Origin: Bryocella elongata
Lineage (GTDB): Bacteria; Acidobacteriota; Terriglobia; Terriglobales; Acidobacteriaceae
Direction of reading: 5' to 3'
Assembly (NCBI RefSeq): GCF_900108185.1
Contig: NZ_FNVA01000007.1
Location: 124,001-188,000, forward strand
DNA: 64,000 nt
In this document: positions 7,213 to 16,008 of the stretch, piece after piece
Layout of the letters: each line of letters begins with the position of its first letter
Position numbering within the stretch: position 1 is the stretch's first letter
Made by a program: the position numbers and the translations under genes
Notes under the pieces: generated by a model
Database searches by the model: none
Seen by the model: only the letters and a program-made list of their open reading frames with translations
What the model was told of the DNA's origin: nothing

Positions 7213-8697
7213 CTAGCTGAGGACCCAGGTGTCCTTCGACCCACCGCCCTGCGAGCTGTTCACGACCAGCGAGCCCTTCTTCAGGGCGACGCGGGTGAGG
7301 CCGCCGGGGACGATCGTCACCTTGTCGCCGTAGAGCACGTAGGGGCGGAGGTCGACGTGGCGAGGCTCCCAGGCGTCGCCGATGAGGCATGGGGCGCGGG
7401 AGAACTGGATCGTGGGCTGCGCGATGTAGTTGCGCGGGTTGGCCTTGATCTTCTCCGCGAAGACCTCGCGCTCTTTCGGTGTCGAGTGTGGGCCGACCAG
7501 CATGCCGTAGCCGCCGGACTCGCCGACGGCCTTGACCACCAGCTTGTCCAGGTTGGCGAGCACGTAGCCGCGCTCCTTGTCGTCCCGGCAGAGGAAGGTC
7601 TTGATGTTGGGGAGAATCTCGTCCTCGCCCAGGTAGTACTTGATGATCGACGGCACATACGCGTACAGCGCCTTATCGTCCGCGACGCCGGTGCCGAAGG
7701 CGTTCGCCAGCGTCACGTTGCCCGCGCGATAGGCGTTGAACAGGCCGGCGACGCCGAGCATGGAGTCTGGGCGGAAGGCGAGCGGGTCGATGAAGTCGTC
7801 GTCCACGCGGCGATAGATCACGTCGACGCGGCGCAGGCCGCTGGTCGTGCGCATGTAGCAGATGTTGTCGTGGCAGACGAGGTCGCGGCCCTCGACGAGC
7901 TCGATGCCCATCTGGCGAGCGAGATAAGCGTGCTCGAAGTACGCCGAGTTGAAGACGCCGGGCGAGAGCAGCACGATGTTCGGCTCTGGTCTGCCTTCGG
8001 GGGCGAGCGCGCGCAGGGTGCTGAGCAGCACCTGGGTGTAGTGTTCGATGGGGCGCACGTTGTAGTTGCGGAAGAGCTGCGGGAAGATGCGCTTCATCAC
8101 GCGGCGGTTGGTGAGCATGTAGCTCACGCCGGAGGGCACGCGGAGGTTGTCCTCGAGCACGGCGAAGGTGCCGTCCTGCAGGCGGATCAGGTCGGTACCG
8201 CAGATCGCGACGTACACATTGCGCGGCACCTGCAGCCCCTTCATCTGGCGGCGGAACTGCGGGCAGGCGTAGATCAGCTCCTTGGGGACGATGCCGTCCT
8301 TGAGGATGCGGCCCTCGTTGTAGATGTCCTTGAGGAAGAGGTTGAGCGCGGTGATGCGCTGCGTGAGGCCGCGCTCGACGCGCTCCCACTCCGCGCTGGT
8401 GATGATGCGCGGCAGCATGTCGTAGGGGAAGATCTTCTCGGTGCCTTCGTCGCGCCCGTAGACGGTGAAGGTGATGCCCTGGTTGAGGAAGCTGAGGTCG
8501 GCGGCCTGCTTGCGGCGCTGCACTTCCTCGGGGGGAAGGCCTGCATAATGCTCGAGCAGCGGCCCATAGTGCTCGTGGAGGGCGCCTTCGCCCTCGAACA
8601 TCTCGTCGTAGGCTTCGTCGAGATGGTAATCGCGAAGCGCGTCGAGCGAGAGAGGGTCCGTCGCTGAGGAAGTCACAGCCTGCTCGAGATTATCCAT
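7213..8697 (-). CDS. Circularly permuted type 2 ATP-grasp protein (DUF404/DUF407)
   Basis: This 494-residue protein belongs to the circularly permuted ATP-grasp group, predicted peptide-bond-forming enzymes that occur with alpha-E (DUF403), transglutaminase-like and proteasome-like proteins. Recognisable segments are [18 protein letters not shown] near the start, [18 protein letters not shown], the [20 protein letters not shown] segment, and [15 protein letters not shown] near the end. The ATG at 8697 is preferred to an upstream codon because the family starts close to it. The usual DUF403 partner is missing downstream; BrnT follows instead. The substrate is unknown. Confidence 0.92.
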   Translation of the reverse strand: MDNLEQAVTSSATDPLSLDALRDYHLDEAYDEMFEGEGALHEHYGPLLEHYAGLPPEEVQRRKQAADLSFLNQGITFTVYGRDEGTEKIFPYDMLPRIITSAEWERVERGLTQRITALNLFLKDIYNEGRILKDGIVPKELIYACPQFRRQMKGLQVPRNVYVAICGTDLIRLQDGTFAVLEDNLRVPSGVSYMLTNRRVMKRIFPQLFRNYNVRPIEHYTQVLLSTLRALAPEGRPEPNIVLLSPGVFNSAYFEHAYLARQMGIELVEGRDLVCHDNICYMRTTSGLRRVDVIYRRVDDDFIDPLAFRPDSMLGVAGLFNAYRAGNVTLANAFGTGVADDKALYAYVPSIIKYYLGEDEILPNIKTFLCRDDKERGYVLANLDKLVVKAVGESGGYGMLVGPHSTPKEREVFAEKIKANPRNYIAQPTIQFSRAPCLIGDAWEPRHVDLRPYVLYGDKVTIVPGGLTRVALKKGSLVVNSSQGGGSKDTWVLS

Positions 8698-8941
8698 GGG
8701 TTCGGACAGTATAGGGCACCGGCGGACGACTTCCGCCCCCCGCATTCACCGTGTCGTCACGAAACACCTGCCGGCGGCACGGGTGGGGTAAACTGGTACA
8801 GGCGCGCAGAATCAGTTTTCCTACGGCCCGGAACGGTCTATCGCAAGGCCGTTGGCGCGCAACCCGGCGCGCAATTCGCCGCTGGTCGATCGCCCAAAGC
8901 AGCGCCCCACAGACTTTTACAGAACAGGACACCTCTTCGCA

Positions 8942-10765
8942 GTGAGCAGCCCTTCGACCGTCATCCGCAATATCGCCATCATCGCCCACGTTGACCACGG
9001 TAAGACCACGCTGGTCGACGCCATGTTGCGCCAGTCCGGCACCTTCCGCACCAACGAGGCTGTCGTCGACCGAGTGATGGACTCCAACGACCTCGAAAAG
9101 GAACGCGGCATCACCATTCTGGCCAAGAACACGGCTATCCACTACAAGGACTCGAAGATCAACATCGTGGACACCCCCGGTCACGCCGACTTCGGCGGCG
9201 AGGTGGAGCGCGCGCTGAAGATGGTCGATGGCGTCGTCCTGCTGGTGGATGCCAGCGAAGGTCCGTTGCCGCAGACCCGCTACGTGCTGTCCAAGGCCCT
9301 CGAGGCCAAGCTGACCCCGATTCTCGTCATTAACAAGATCGATCGGCCCGACGCTCGCGTTGCCGAGGTCCTGAACGAGGTCTATGACCTGTTCATCGAT
9401 CTCGATGCCGACGAAGACATCCTCGACTTCCCGGTGATCTACACCAACGGCAAGGCCGGCACTGCCACCATGGATATGGCGACCCCGGGCACCGATCTGC
9501 AGCCGTTGTTCGAGCTGATCGTGAAGACGATTCCCGCAGCGCCCGGCACCGCAGACGGCGATCTGCAGGTCCTGGTGACGAACCTCGACTACTCGGATTA
9601 CCTCGGACGCCTCGCGATCGGCCGTGTCTTCAACGGCACGCTGCGCAACGGGCAGGAGGTCAACCTCTCCCGCGCCAATGGCAAGCTCGAGACGGTGAAG
9701 ATCACCAAGCTCTTCACCTACGACGGCCTCAAGCGCGTCGACACGGACGAGACTACCGTCGGTGACATCATCGCCATCGCGGGCATCGAGAACATCACCA
9801 TCGGTGAGAGCTTCTGCGCGCTGGAGAACCCCAAGCCGCTGCCCATCATCGCCATCGATGAGCCGACCATCGCCATCGTCTTCTCGGTCAACAACGGACC
9901 GTTCGCCGGCCGCGAAGGCAAGCTGGTCACCTCGCGCAACATCAAGGAGCGCCTGGAGCGCGAGCTGCTTACCAACGTCTCCATCCGCGTCGAGGACACC
10001 GGCACGCCCGATAACTTCAAGGTGCTCGGCCGTGGCGAGTTGCAGCTCTCCGTGCTCATCGAAATGATGCGCCGCGAAGGCTTCGAGCTCATGGTCTCGC
10101 GTCCGCAGATCATCACCAAGCGCATCGACGACAAGCTGATGGAGCCCTCCGAAGTCCTTACGATCGATATCCCGGAGAGCTTTGTGGGCACGGTGATCGA
10201 GCGTCTTGGGCCGCGGAAGGGCGAGATGACCAAGATGTCGAACCACGGGTCTGGACGCGTAAGGATGGAATTCAAAGTCCCATCAAGAGGCCTCATCGGC
10301 CTGCGCAACGAGATGCTGACGGAGACGCGGGGCACGATCGTGATGAACTCCATCGCGGGCGAGTACATCCCCTACACGGGCGAGATTCCGCAGCGTCCCA
10401 CGGGCGCGCTCATCTCCGACCGTCAGGGTACGACGACTCTCTACGCTCTCGATGGCATCCAGGAGCGCGGCGTTCTCTTCCTCGGCGACGGTGTGGAGAC
10501 CTACGAGGGCATGATCATCGGCGAAAATTCGCGCGATAACGACCTCGACGTCAACTGCGTTCGCGAAAAGAAGCTGACCAACATGCGCGCGTCCGGTTCG
10601 GACGATGCCGTCCGCCTCGTTCCGTTCAAGGTGCTCACGCTCGAGCAGTGCATCGAGTTCATCGCCGATGACGAACTGGTTGAGGTGACGCCGAAGTCGT
10701 TGCGCATGCGCAAGAAGGTGCTTCAGGTGAACCGCCGCCCCAAGAAGAACCAGCCGGTCGACTAG
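8942..10765 (+). CDS. typA: Ribosome-associated translational GTPase TypA/BipA
   Basis: TypA is an EF-G-like GTPase that binds ribosomes and helps assembly and translation under stress. All G motifs are visible near the N-terminus: [26 protein letters not shown] and NKIDR. EF-G-like domains and the BipA C-terminal domain follow, with [16 protein letters not shown] and the GERGVLFL-like segment [18 protein letters not shown]. The GTG at 8942 gives 607 residues, the usual length; an upstream in-frame TTG at 8852 adds residues unlike the family. It is divergent from the ATP-grasp gene across 244 bp in which I see no other gene. A strong terminator follows. Confidence 0.96.
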   Translation: MSSPSTVIRNIAIIAHVDHGKTTLVDAMLRQSGTFRTNEAVVDRVMDSNDLEKERGITILAKNTAIHYKDSKINIVDTPGHADFGGEVERALKMVDGVVLLVDASEGPLPQTRYVLSKALEAKLTPILVINKIDRPDARVAEVLNEVYDLFIDLDADEDILDFPVIYTNGKAGTATMDMATPGTDLQPLFELIVKTIPAAPGTADGDLQVLVTNLDYSDYLGRLAIGRVFNGTLRNGQEVNLSRANGKLETVKITKLFTYDGLKRVDTDETTVGDIIAIAGIENITIGESFCALENPKPLPIIAIDEPTIAIVFSVNNGPFAGREGKLVTSRNIKERLERELLTNVSIRVEDTGTPDNFKVLGRGELQLSVLIEMMRREGFELMVSRPQIITKRIDDKLMEPSEVLTIDIPESFVGTVIERLGPRKGEMTKMSNHGSGRVRMEFKVPSRGLIGLRNEMLTETRGTIVMNSIAGEYIPYTGEIPQRPTGALISDRQGTTTLYALDGIQERGVLFLGDGVETYEGMIIGENSRDNDLDVNCVREKKLTNMRASGSDDAVRLVPFKVLTLEQCIEFIADDELVEVTPKSLRMRKKVLQVNRRPKKNQPVD

Positions 10766-10784
10766 TTGATTCGCTTTACAGATC

Positions 10785-10818
10785 AAGGCCCGGAGCACAC
10801 ACTGCTCCGGGCCTTTTT
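10785..10818 (+). terminator. Intrinsic terminator of typA
   Basis: A perfect 13-bp stem (AAGGCCCGGAGCA at 10785-10797 with its complement at 10803-10815), a 5-nt loop and a following T run lie 20 bp after the typA stop. It also faces the 3' end of the convergent methyltransferase gene. Confidence 0.88.
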
Positions 10819-10842
10819 GCGTTTGCAGAACAAGGAATCGGG

Positions 10843-11256
10843 TCAGAACCAGGTCTTCTGCCTGTACCTCACGTACTCGTCTCCAAAGGCCTCGAGGAGT
10901 TCACGCTCTTCGCGCCGGATGCGCTGGAGCTGCAAGGGAAGCAGCACCACGACGCCCAGCATCATCCAGGGCTTGTGAATGAACATGGCGACGCCCGCGA
11001 TCACGAACATGCCGAAGGTATAGATTGGGTTTCGGAGCCTGGCATAGAGACCGGTGGTGACGAGCCTGGTGGGAGTCGAGGTGTCTCCCAGCGGTCGACG
11101 CAGCTGGAAGCGAGCGATCACCACGCCCGTGATGCCAACGAGGCCCACCACCGCGCCCGCACCGCGGAGGCCATCCCACGGCGCGTTCCTCGTCTCGCGC
11201 TCCAGAATGATCAGTGAGGCGATCAGAGCGGCAGTGCTGGCGATGTTGACCTTCAT
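10843..11256 (-). CDS. Membrane methyltransferase of the isoprenylcysteine type
   Basis: The 137-residue protein has three or four hydrophobic helices and the C-terminal signature of the ICMT/PEMT membrane methyltransferase family: LVTTGLYARLRNPIYTFGM, then REERELLEAFGDEYVRYRQKTW. Such enzymes use S-adenosylmethionine to methylate lipid-like or prenylated substrates at the inner membrane. Bacterial members are mostly uncharacterised, so no substrate is claimed. The ATG at 11256 has no clear ribosome site. It diverges from the MarR-GNAT gene, and the palindrome between them (11325-11351) may affect both. Confidence 0.82.
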   Translation of the reverse strand: MKVNIASTAALIASLIILERETRNAPWDGLRGAGAVVGLVGITGVVIARFQLRRPLGDTSTPTRLVTTGLYARLRNPIYTFGMFVIAGVAMFIHKPWMMLGVVVLLPLQLQRIRREERELLEAFGDEYVRYRQKTWF

Positions 11257-11324
11257 GCAGGGGAACCGGACGAAGGCTATCGGGCTTCAAGCGATCCGGC
11301 TGTGACGAGCGTCACGCTTCGTGT

Positions 11325-11351
11325 CGATTCGTTGACAGAGTCAACGAATCG
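11325..11351. promoter_or_regulatory. 12-bp inverted repeat over a -35 box (MarR operator)
   Basis: A perfect inverted repeat, CGATTCGTTGAC at 11325-11336 and its complement at 11340-11351, is separated by 3 bp. It contains the consensus -35 box TTGACA (11332-11337), 35 bp before the MarR-GNAT start. A smaller palindrome, GTGAC-N4-GTCAC, lies at 11302-11315. A MarR dimer bound here would block its own promoter. Confidence 0.7.
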
Positions 11352-11366
11352 GTTCGATGATGCGTC

Positions 11367-12344
11367 ATGAGCGAAGATTCAGCCCACGACTCCGTGCTAA
11401 GGACCGAGATCACCGCTTTTCGCGGCTTCAACCGTTTCTACACGCGCTTCATCGGCATCCTTGGGGAGAGCCTGCTGGAGACTGGCTTCAGCCTCACCGA
11501 GGCCCGCATCCTGTACGAACTCGCGACCCGGGGAACCTCGAATGCGAGCGAGATCGCGCAGACCCTTGGCGTCGACCCGGCCTACCTGAGCCGTGTGCTC
11601 ACGCGTTTTGAGACTGCGGATCTTCTGCGCCGGACAAGGTCGAAGCAGGATGCGCGCCGCGCAGAGCTCTCGCTCACGCGCCGCGGCAAGACGCTCTTCC
11701 GCAAGCTCAACAGTCTGTCCGAGGCCCAGGCGCTGCAGACCCTCGAACCTCTGAGTCTCGCAGAACGCCAACGGATGATTGCGGCGATGGGCACCATCGA
11801 GTCGCTGCTGTTATCTCGTCCGAAGCAGGACGGGGCTGTGGCGCAGGACAAAGCCGCACCACGCTTCATCCTGCGAGCGCCGCTTCCCGGTGACTATGGG
11901 CTGGTGGTCAGCCGCGAAGGCGCGCTCTATGCGCAGGAGTATGGCTTCGACGCCAGCTTCGAAGCGCTGGTCGCGCGCATCGTCGCGGACTTCGTGGATC
12001 ATCTGCAGCCGGCACGCGAGCGCTGCTGGATCGCCGAGAAAGACGGCCGCCACGCCGGACACATCTTCCTGGTGCAACATCCGAAGCAGAAGCACACCGC
12101 CAAGCTGCGGCTGCTACTGGTCGAGCCCGAAGCGCGCGGCTGCGGCGTAGGAGCTGCACTCGTGGCTGCGTGCATCGCCTTCGCGCGCGAAGCCGGCTAC
12201 CGGAAGGTCACGCTGTGGACGCAGAGCATTCTCGGTGCAGCGCGGCAGATTTATACGCGCTCAGGCTTCACGCTGGTCGCAGAGCAGGATAACTTCCAGT
12301 TCGGCAAGCAGCTTACTTCGCAGACCTGGGAGCTTGAGCTCTAG
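11367..12344 (+). CDS. MarR-type regulator fused to GNAT acetyltransferase
   Basis: The first 150 residues are a MarR winged helix-turn-helix (FSLTEARILYELATRG, then NASEIAQTLGVDPAYLSRVL and the wing with RSKQDARRAELSLTRRG). The last 150 are a GNAT acetyltransferase with the acetyl-CoA loop in LLVEPEARGCGVGAALVAAC and the ending IYTRSGFTLV. Such fusions are common in soil bacteria, but few have known ligands. The acetyltransferase could modify a small molecule sensed by the regulator half, which is inference. The ATG lies only about 30 bp after the -35 box, so the leader must be very short. The gene ends 8 bp from the convergent TolC-like gene. Confidence 0.9.
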   Translation: MSEDSAHDSVLRTEITAFRGFNRFYTRFIGILGESLLETGFSLTEARILYELATRGTSNASEIAQTLGVDPAYLSRVLTRFETADLLRRTRSKQDARRAELSLTRRGKTLFRKLNSLSEAQALQTLEPLSLAERQRMIAAMGTIESLLLSRPKQDGAVAQDKAAPRFILRAPLPGDYGLVVSREGALYAQEYGFDASFEALVARIVADFVDHLQPARERCWIAEKDGRHAGHIFLVQHPKQKHTAKLRLLLVEPEARGCGVGAALVAACIAFAREAGYRKVTLWTQSILGAARQIYTRSGFTLVAEQDNFQFGKQLTSQTWELEL

Positions 12345-12352
12345 CACTCGAG

Positions 12353-14416
12353 TTACGGGAGCTTGCCTGCGATGGCGTCGTCGAGCTGGATGTGGTTTTT
12401 GTCGAGCAGGTCACCCAGCGAGTGGTCTAGCTGCAGCCGCGCCTTCATCCAGTTGCTGCGCGCCGCGATCTCGGTCGAGCGCGCCTGGGCGAGATACGCC
12501 TGGCTCTGGATGACGAGGAGGTCCGTCGACTGGCCGACAGAGAGCTTGTCGCGTTCGGCCTCCAGCAGCTTCTCCTGGTAGGTGCGGCTCTCTGACGAGG
12601 CGCGGTACGCCTCTTCCGCGGTCTCGAGGGCCACGACGGCTGTCTCGATCTCTTCCCGCACCTGTGCGGAGAGCTTCTCCGTGCGGGCTTCCACCTTGCG
12701 GAGCTCGATCACGTCGCGAGCCGCATCGCTCTCGGCTACACGATTGCGCAGCGGCAGTGTGAGCTGGATGCCGCCCTGCACGATGGTGGATACGCGCTGC
12801 CCACCCGTGGCGAGAGCCTGCGGAGTCGTGGGCAGTCCCGTGCCCGTTGAGCCCAGCTGCTCATAAGGCTGCTCTGTGGCGCCGCGTGTTTCCACGTTGG
12901 CGTAGACGTTCAGCTGCGGTCGGGTGCTGTTCTGGCTCGCACTCACGCTGATGCGGCTGGTGTCGATCTGCATCATTGCCTGCGCGAGGTCGGGACGCTG
13001 CGCGAGGCCCTGCTGCACGAGCGCATTCACATCAAGCGGCTCGAGCTGATCCGGCACGGTGATGCGATCCGTCGGGACGATCTCGCTGAACTGCGCGGTG
13101 AAGGCGGGTGAGGCCGTGCGCAGCAAAAGGTTGCGAAGGATGATCTCTTCCTGGCGATACAAGCCCTGCGCCTGGATGAAGTCGAACTGGCTGGAGCGCT
13201 CGAGCGCCACGGCCTGTGCGAGGTCAATGGGCGCCAGTGTACCGAGCTGCTCCTGGGCCTGTTCGTCTTCGCGCTGCTTGCTGGCCGCGCGCAGCGCCTC
13301 CTGCTTTACGAGGACGTTTTCGCCCAGGGAGACGAGATCGAAGTACACGCGCGAGGTGCCGTAGATGGTGTCCATCACCTGCTGCTCGAAGAGCAGGCGG
13401 GAGATCTTCTCATTCGTGCGCGCAATCCGCAGGTAGCGAACATTCACCGCGCCACGACCTCGCAGCAGCGGCTGCGTGAGCGTGAGCGAGGTGCTTGGCG
13501 AATGGAAGGGATCGATCTGCGAGTTCGAACCGTAGAGTACCGCCGGAGCATTGTTCACGATGCCTTCCAGCTGTGCTCCAGTGGCGAACCCCTGCAGGTA
13601 GGAAGCGTTGAGCTCGGTAAATTGAGCCGGGCTGGTCGATGTGGTTGTCGTCGTCGTGCTCAGCAGAGCGGAGGTCCCGCGATGCAGGTATCCGGCCTCG
13701 GCGATGAACTGCGGATCGAAGAGCGGAACGTTGGGGCCGGCCGCGAAGGTGAAGCCCTGGCTGGTTTGTGCGAGTGCCAGACTGCTCTGTGCGGTCGAGT
13801 TCAGGCTGGTAAGGTCCGTGACCGCAGGCGTCGTCGGGTTGGAGTTCACCGTGGTTGCATTGAGCAGCGGCGAGCCCGGGCCACCAACGCCGTTGGGCGG
13901 CTCAGCGATGCTGAAGTCGAGGCCGCGAAGGCTGCCACCACCGGCGGCGCGAACCTCATCGGTGCGGGCCGCAGCGAGATCGTAGCGCTCGGTCTCGACG
14001 TCGAGATTGTTCTCGAGCGCAAGCGCGATCGCGTCCTGCAGCGTGAGGTACAGCTTGCCGTCACGCACCAGGGATTCGAGCCGCGTTTGCGAGCCTGGAA
14101 ACAGCGGCGGCACGATGGGCTTGCGATACGGCCCCAGGAATCCGAGATAGTTTGGCGTAAGCCCCGTCGCGCTGTTGCGTTGTGGCATGGAGCTTCCGTT
14201 CGCAATCTGTGTGATCTGCGGTGCGGGAGCATCGGGTGTCGCGACGTGGCCGTTGATGGCCGGAACGTCGGGCGGTGTCATCTGCTGCGTCGGACCACTG
14301 CCTGGTAGCTGTGGCGAAGAGGCGACCTGCGCCTGCACTGACGCAGCCAGAGTGCACGCCCACAATGAGGCTCGCGCGGCGCTTCGCAGGCTACGGTGCT
14401 GAAGGCGCGGACTCAT
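12353..14416 (-). CDS. TolC-family outer-membrane efflux channel
   Basis: This 687-residue protein is the exit duct of an RND efflux system. It has a signal peptide (ends near SVQAQV), then two outer-membrane efflux (OEP) repeats with long coiled-coil helices, seen in DAIALALENNLDVETERYDL and ARSTEIAARSNWMKARLQLD. It is longer than E. coli TolC because of a roughly 100-residue Pro/Gln-rich N-terminal region and Thr/Ser-rich loops. It is the last gene of the operon; its ATG overlaps the adaptor stop in ATGA. There is little room for a terminator in the 8 bp before the convergent MarR-GNAT gene. Confidence 0.93.
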   Translation of the reverse strand: MSPRLQHRSLRSAARASLWACTLAASVQAQVASSPQLPGSGPTQQMTPPDVPAINGHVATPDAPAPQITQIANGSSMPQRNSATGLTPNYLGFLGPYRKPIVPPLFPGSQTRLESLVRDGKLYLTLQDAIALALENNLDVETERYDLAAARTDEVRAAGGGSLRGLDFSIAEPPNGVGGPGSPLLNATTVNSNPTTPAVTDLTSLNSTAQSSLALAQTSQGFTFAAGPNVPLFDPQFIAEAGYLHRGTSALLSTTTTTTSTSPAQFTELNASYLQGFATGAQLEGIVNNAPAVLYGSNSQIDPFHSPSTSLTLTQPLLRGRGAVNVRYLRIARTNEKISRLLFEQQVMDTIYGTSRVYFDLVSLGENVLVKQEALRAASKQREDEQAQEQLGTLAPIDLAQAVALERSSQFDFIQAQGLYRQEEIILRNLLLRTASPAFTAQFSEIVPTDRITVPDQLEPLDVNALVQQGLAQRPDLAQAMMQIDTSRISVSASQNSTRPQLNVYANVETRGATEQPYEQLGSTGTGLPTTPQALATGGQRVSTIVQGGIQLTLPLRNRVAESDAARDVIELRKVEARTEKLSAQVREEIETAVVALETAEEAYRASSESRTYQEKLLEAERDKLSVGQSTDLLVIQSQAYLAQARSTEIAARSNWMKARLQLDHSLGDLLDKNHIQLDDAIAGKLP

Positions 14417-16008
14417 CGCTGGCCTCCGGATTGCTTCTCGCCGGAACCGTTGCTCTGCGCCTTTGGAGCGTTGCTGGCCTTCGGGCTGGTGGAGTTGTTG
14501 CCGCCCTCCGACTGGTTGGTGGCCGATTGAATGCGTGCCTCGACCTCGCGGCCTTCGGTGACGTCATCGGTCACGGAGATCACGATGATGTCGCCCTGCT
14601 GCAGTCCTGAGACGATCTCGACGACGTCGCCGAAGTCGCGGCCCAGGGTGACAGGGGTGAAGTGCACGCGGCCGTTGACGATCTTGGCCACGGTGGTGGT
14701 GTTCTGGCGCACGATGATGGCATCACCGAGGATCGTGAGCGGGCCCTGCACGCCAGCGGTTGGGGGGAACGTCACCGTGCTGTACATACCGGGCAGCAGC
14801 TTGCCATCCTTGTTGTCGACCTGCACTTCGGTCAGCAGCGTGCGGGTGTTGGGGTCGATGGAGTTGGACGTCCGTGTGATCACGCCGGTGAAGCTGGCGT
14901 TGGGATACTCCTGCACGGCGAGCTTCCCAACGGCACCGGGATGGATGGCGGTGGCGTAGCCTTCCGGCACGGAGATGAGGATGCGCAGGCGGCTCTGGTC
15001 GGCCATGCCGAAGAGCGGTCCGCCCTGTCCGGGAGACTGCGCTGGCGTCGCCGCCGTTCCGATGCTTCCGCTGGCGCCGGAGTTGTTGCTTTGGCCAGCC
15101 TGCTCGGAGCCTCCGGTGGTGGAGAACTGCCCAGTGGGAGCCGGGCCGCTGGCTGCGCCACTGCTGCCACCCGATGCGGAGATCAGAGCTCCGACGTCGA
15201 CGTTGCGCTGCGTGATGATTCCGGTGAACGGCGCGCGCACCTGCTCATACGCCTGCAGCGAGATGTTGCGATCGAGGTTCGCTTTGAAGGCCTGTACGTT
15301 GCGCTGGGCCGCAGCGACGTTGGCTACCTGGGTTGCGTAGTTGGTCTCCTGCTGGTCGCCGACCTGGCGGCTGAAGACCCCTTTGGTGACGAGAACGCGA
15401 TAACGATCCAGCGTGACCTTCTGCAGGTCGAGCTGAGACTTCTGGTTGTCCAGTTGCTGCTCTGCCTGACGCAGCTGCTGGCGCGCCTGGTCCACCTGGG
15501 CGTCGAGGTCAGGCGCTTCGATCACAGCCAGTAGCTGACCTTTCTTCACGTGATCGCCAATGTCGACGTAGCGGGTCTTCAGGTAGCCGTTGGAGCGGGC
15601 GTAGACGTAGGCCTCGGTGAGCGGGATGGTGGTACCGGGAAGTACCAGCGCTGCACCGGTGCGAGCTGCATCCACGCGCTCGGCGACCACCACGGGCTTG
15701 TCATGCTTCTCCGCGCTGGCGTCCTTCTGCAGCTCGCGGTCGCGCGCAAGCCGGGGCAGTCCGCCCAGCAGCAGAGCGCCGATGAAGATGACGACGGCTA
15801 CGGCGATGCCGATCCACAGGATGCGGCGGCTGCCCGGTTCCTGCGGATGCTCTTCGCGCGCATGCTTTGGCTTGCGGCTCGCGTTGGTCGCTTCAAAGCT
15901 CTTGCCCAGGCGAATGTCATCCTGCGCGTTGGGGTCCGCGAAGGACTCGCCTACCGTGCGTTCATCGCGATTGTCGCGATGGTCGTTGGGTTTCAGATCG
16001 TCTGGCAT
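14413..16008 (-). CDS. RND efflux periplasmic adaptor (membrane fusion protein)
   Basis: This HlyD/AcrA-type adaptor links the inner-membrane pump to the TolC-like channel. After a charged cytoplasmic tail comes a single membrane helix (about residues 45-65, ILWIGIAVAVVIFIGALLL), then a barrel-sandwich/lipoyl half-motif (VKKGQLLAVIEAPDLDAQV), an alpha-hairpin, the second half-motif (VRAPFTGIITQRNVDVGALI) and a beta-barrel domain (LAVQEYPNASFTGVITRTSN). About 55 Gly/Ser/Ala/Gln-rich residues (roughly 277-331) are inserted after the second half-motif, where most family members have a short turn. It overlaps both neighbours by ATGA, so the three genes are translationally coupled. Confidence 0.93.
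   Translation of the reverse strand: MPDDLKPNDHRDNRDERTVGESFADPNAQDDIRLGKSFEATNASRKPKHAREEHPQEPGSRRILWIGIAVAVVIFIGALLLGGLPRLARDRELQKDASAEKHDKPVVVAERVDAARTGAALVLPGTTIPLTEAYVYARSNGYLKTRYVDIGDHVKKGQLLAVIEAPDLDAQVDQARQQLRQAEQQLDNQKSQLDLQKVTLDRYRVLVTKGVFSRQVGDQQETNYATQVANVAAAQRNVQAFKANLDRNISLQAYEQVRAPFTGIITQRNVDVGALISASGGSSGAASGPAPTGQFSTTGGSEQAGQSNNSGASGSIGTAATPAQSPGQGGPLFGMADQSRLRILISVPEGYATAIHPGAVGKLAVQEYPNASFTGVITRTSNSIDPNTRTLLTEVQVDNKDGKLLPGMYSTVTFPPTAGVQGPLTILGDAIIVRQNTTTVAKIVNGRVHFTPVTLGRDFGDVVEIVSGLQQGDIIVISVTDDVTEGREVEARIQSATNQSEGGNNSTSPKASNAPKAQSNGSGEKQSGGQR

Noticed and set aside
8698-8941. TAAACT near 8787 as -10 box of typA
   Set aside because: No convincing -35 at a proper spacing; left unlabelled.
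8690-10246. 518-codon open frame on the minus strand opposite typA
   Set aside because: Long antisense frames are expected in GC-rich genes with strong codon bias; the translation has no domain pattern, while typA is certain.
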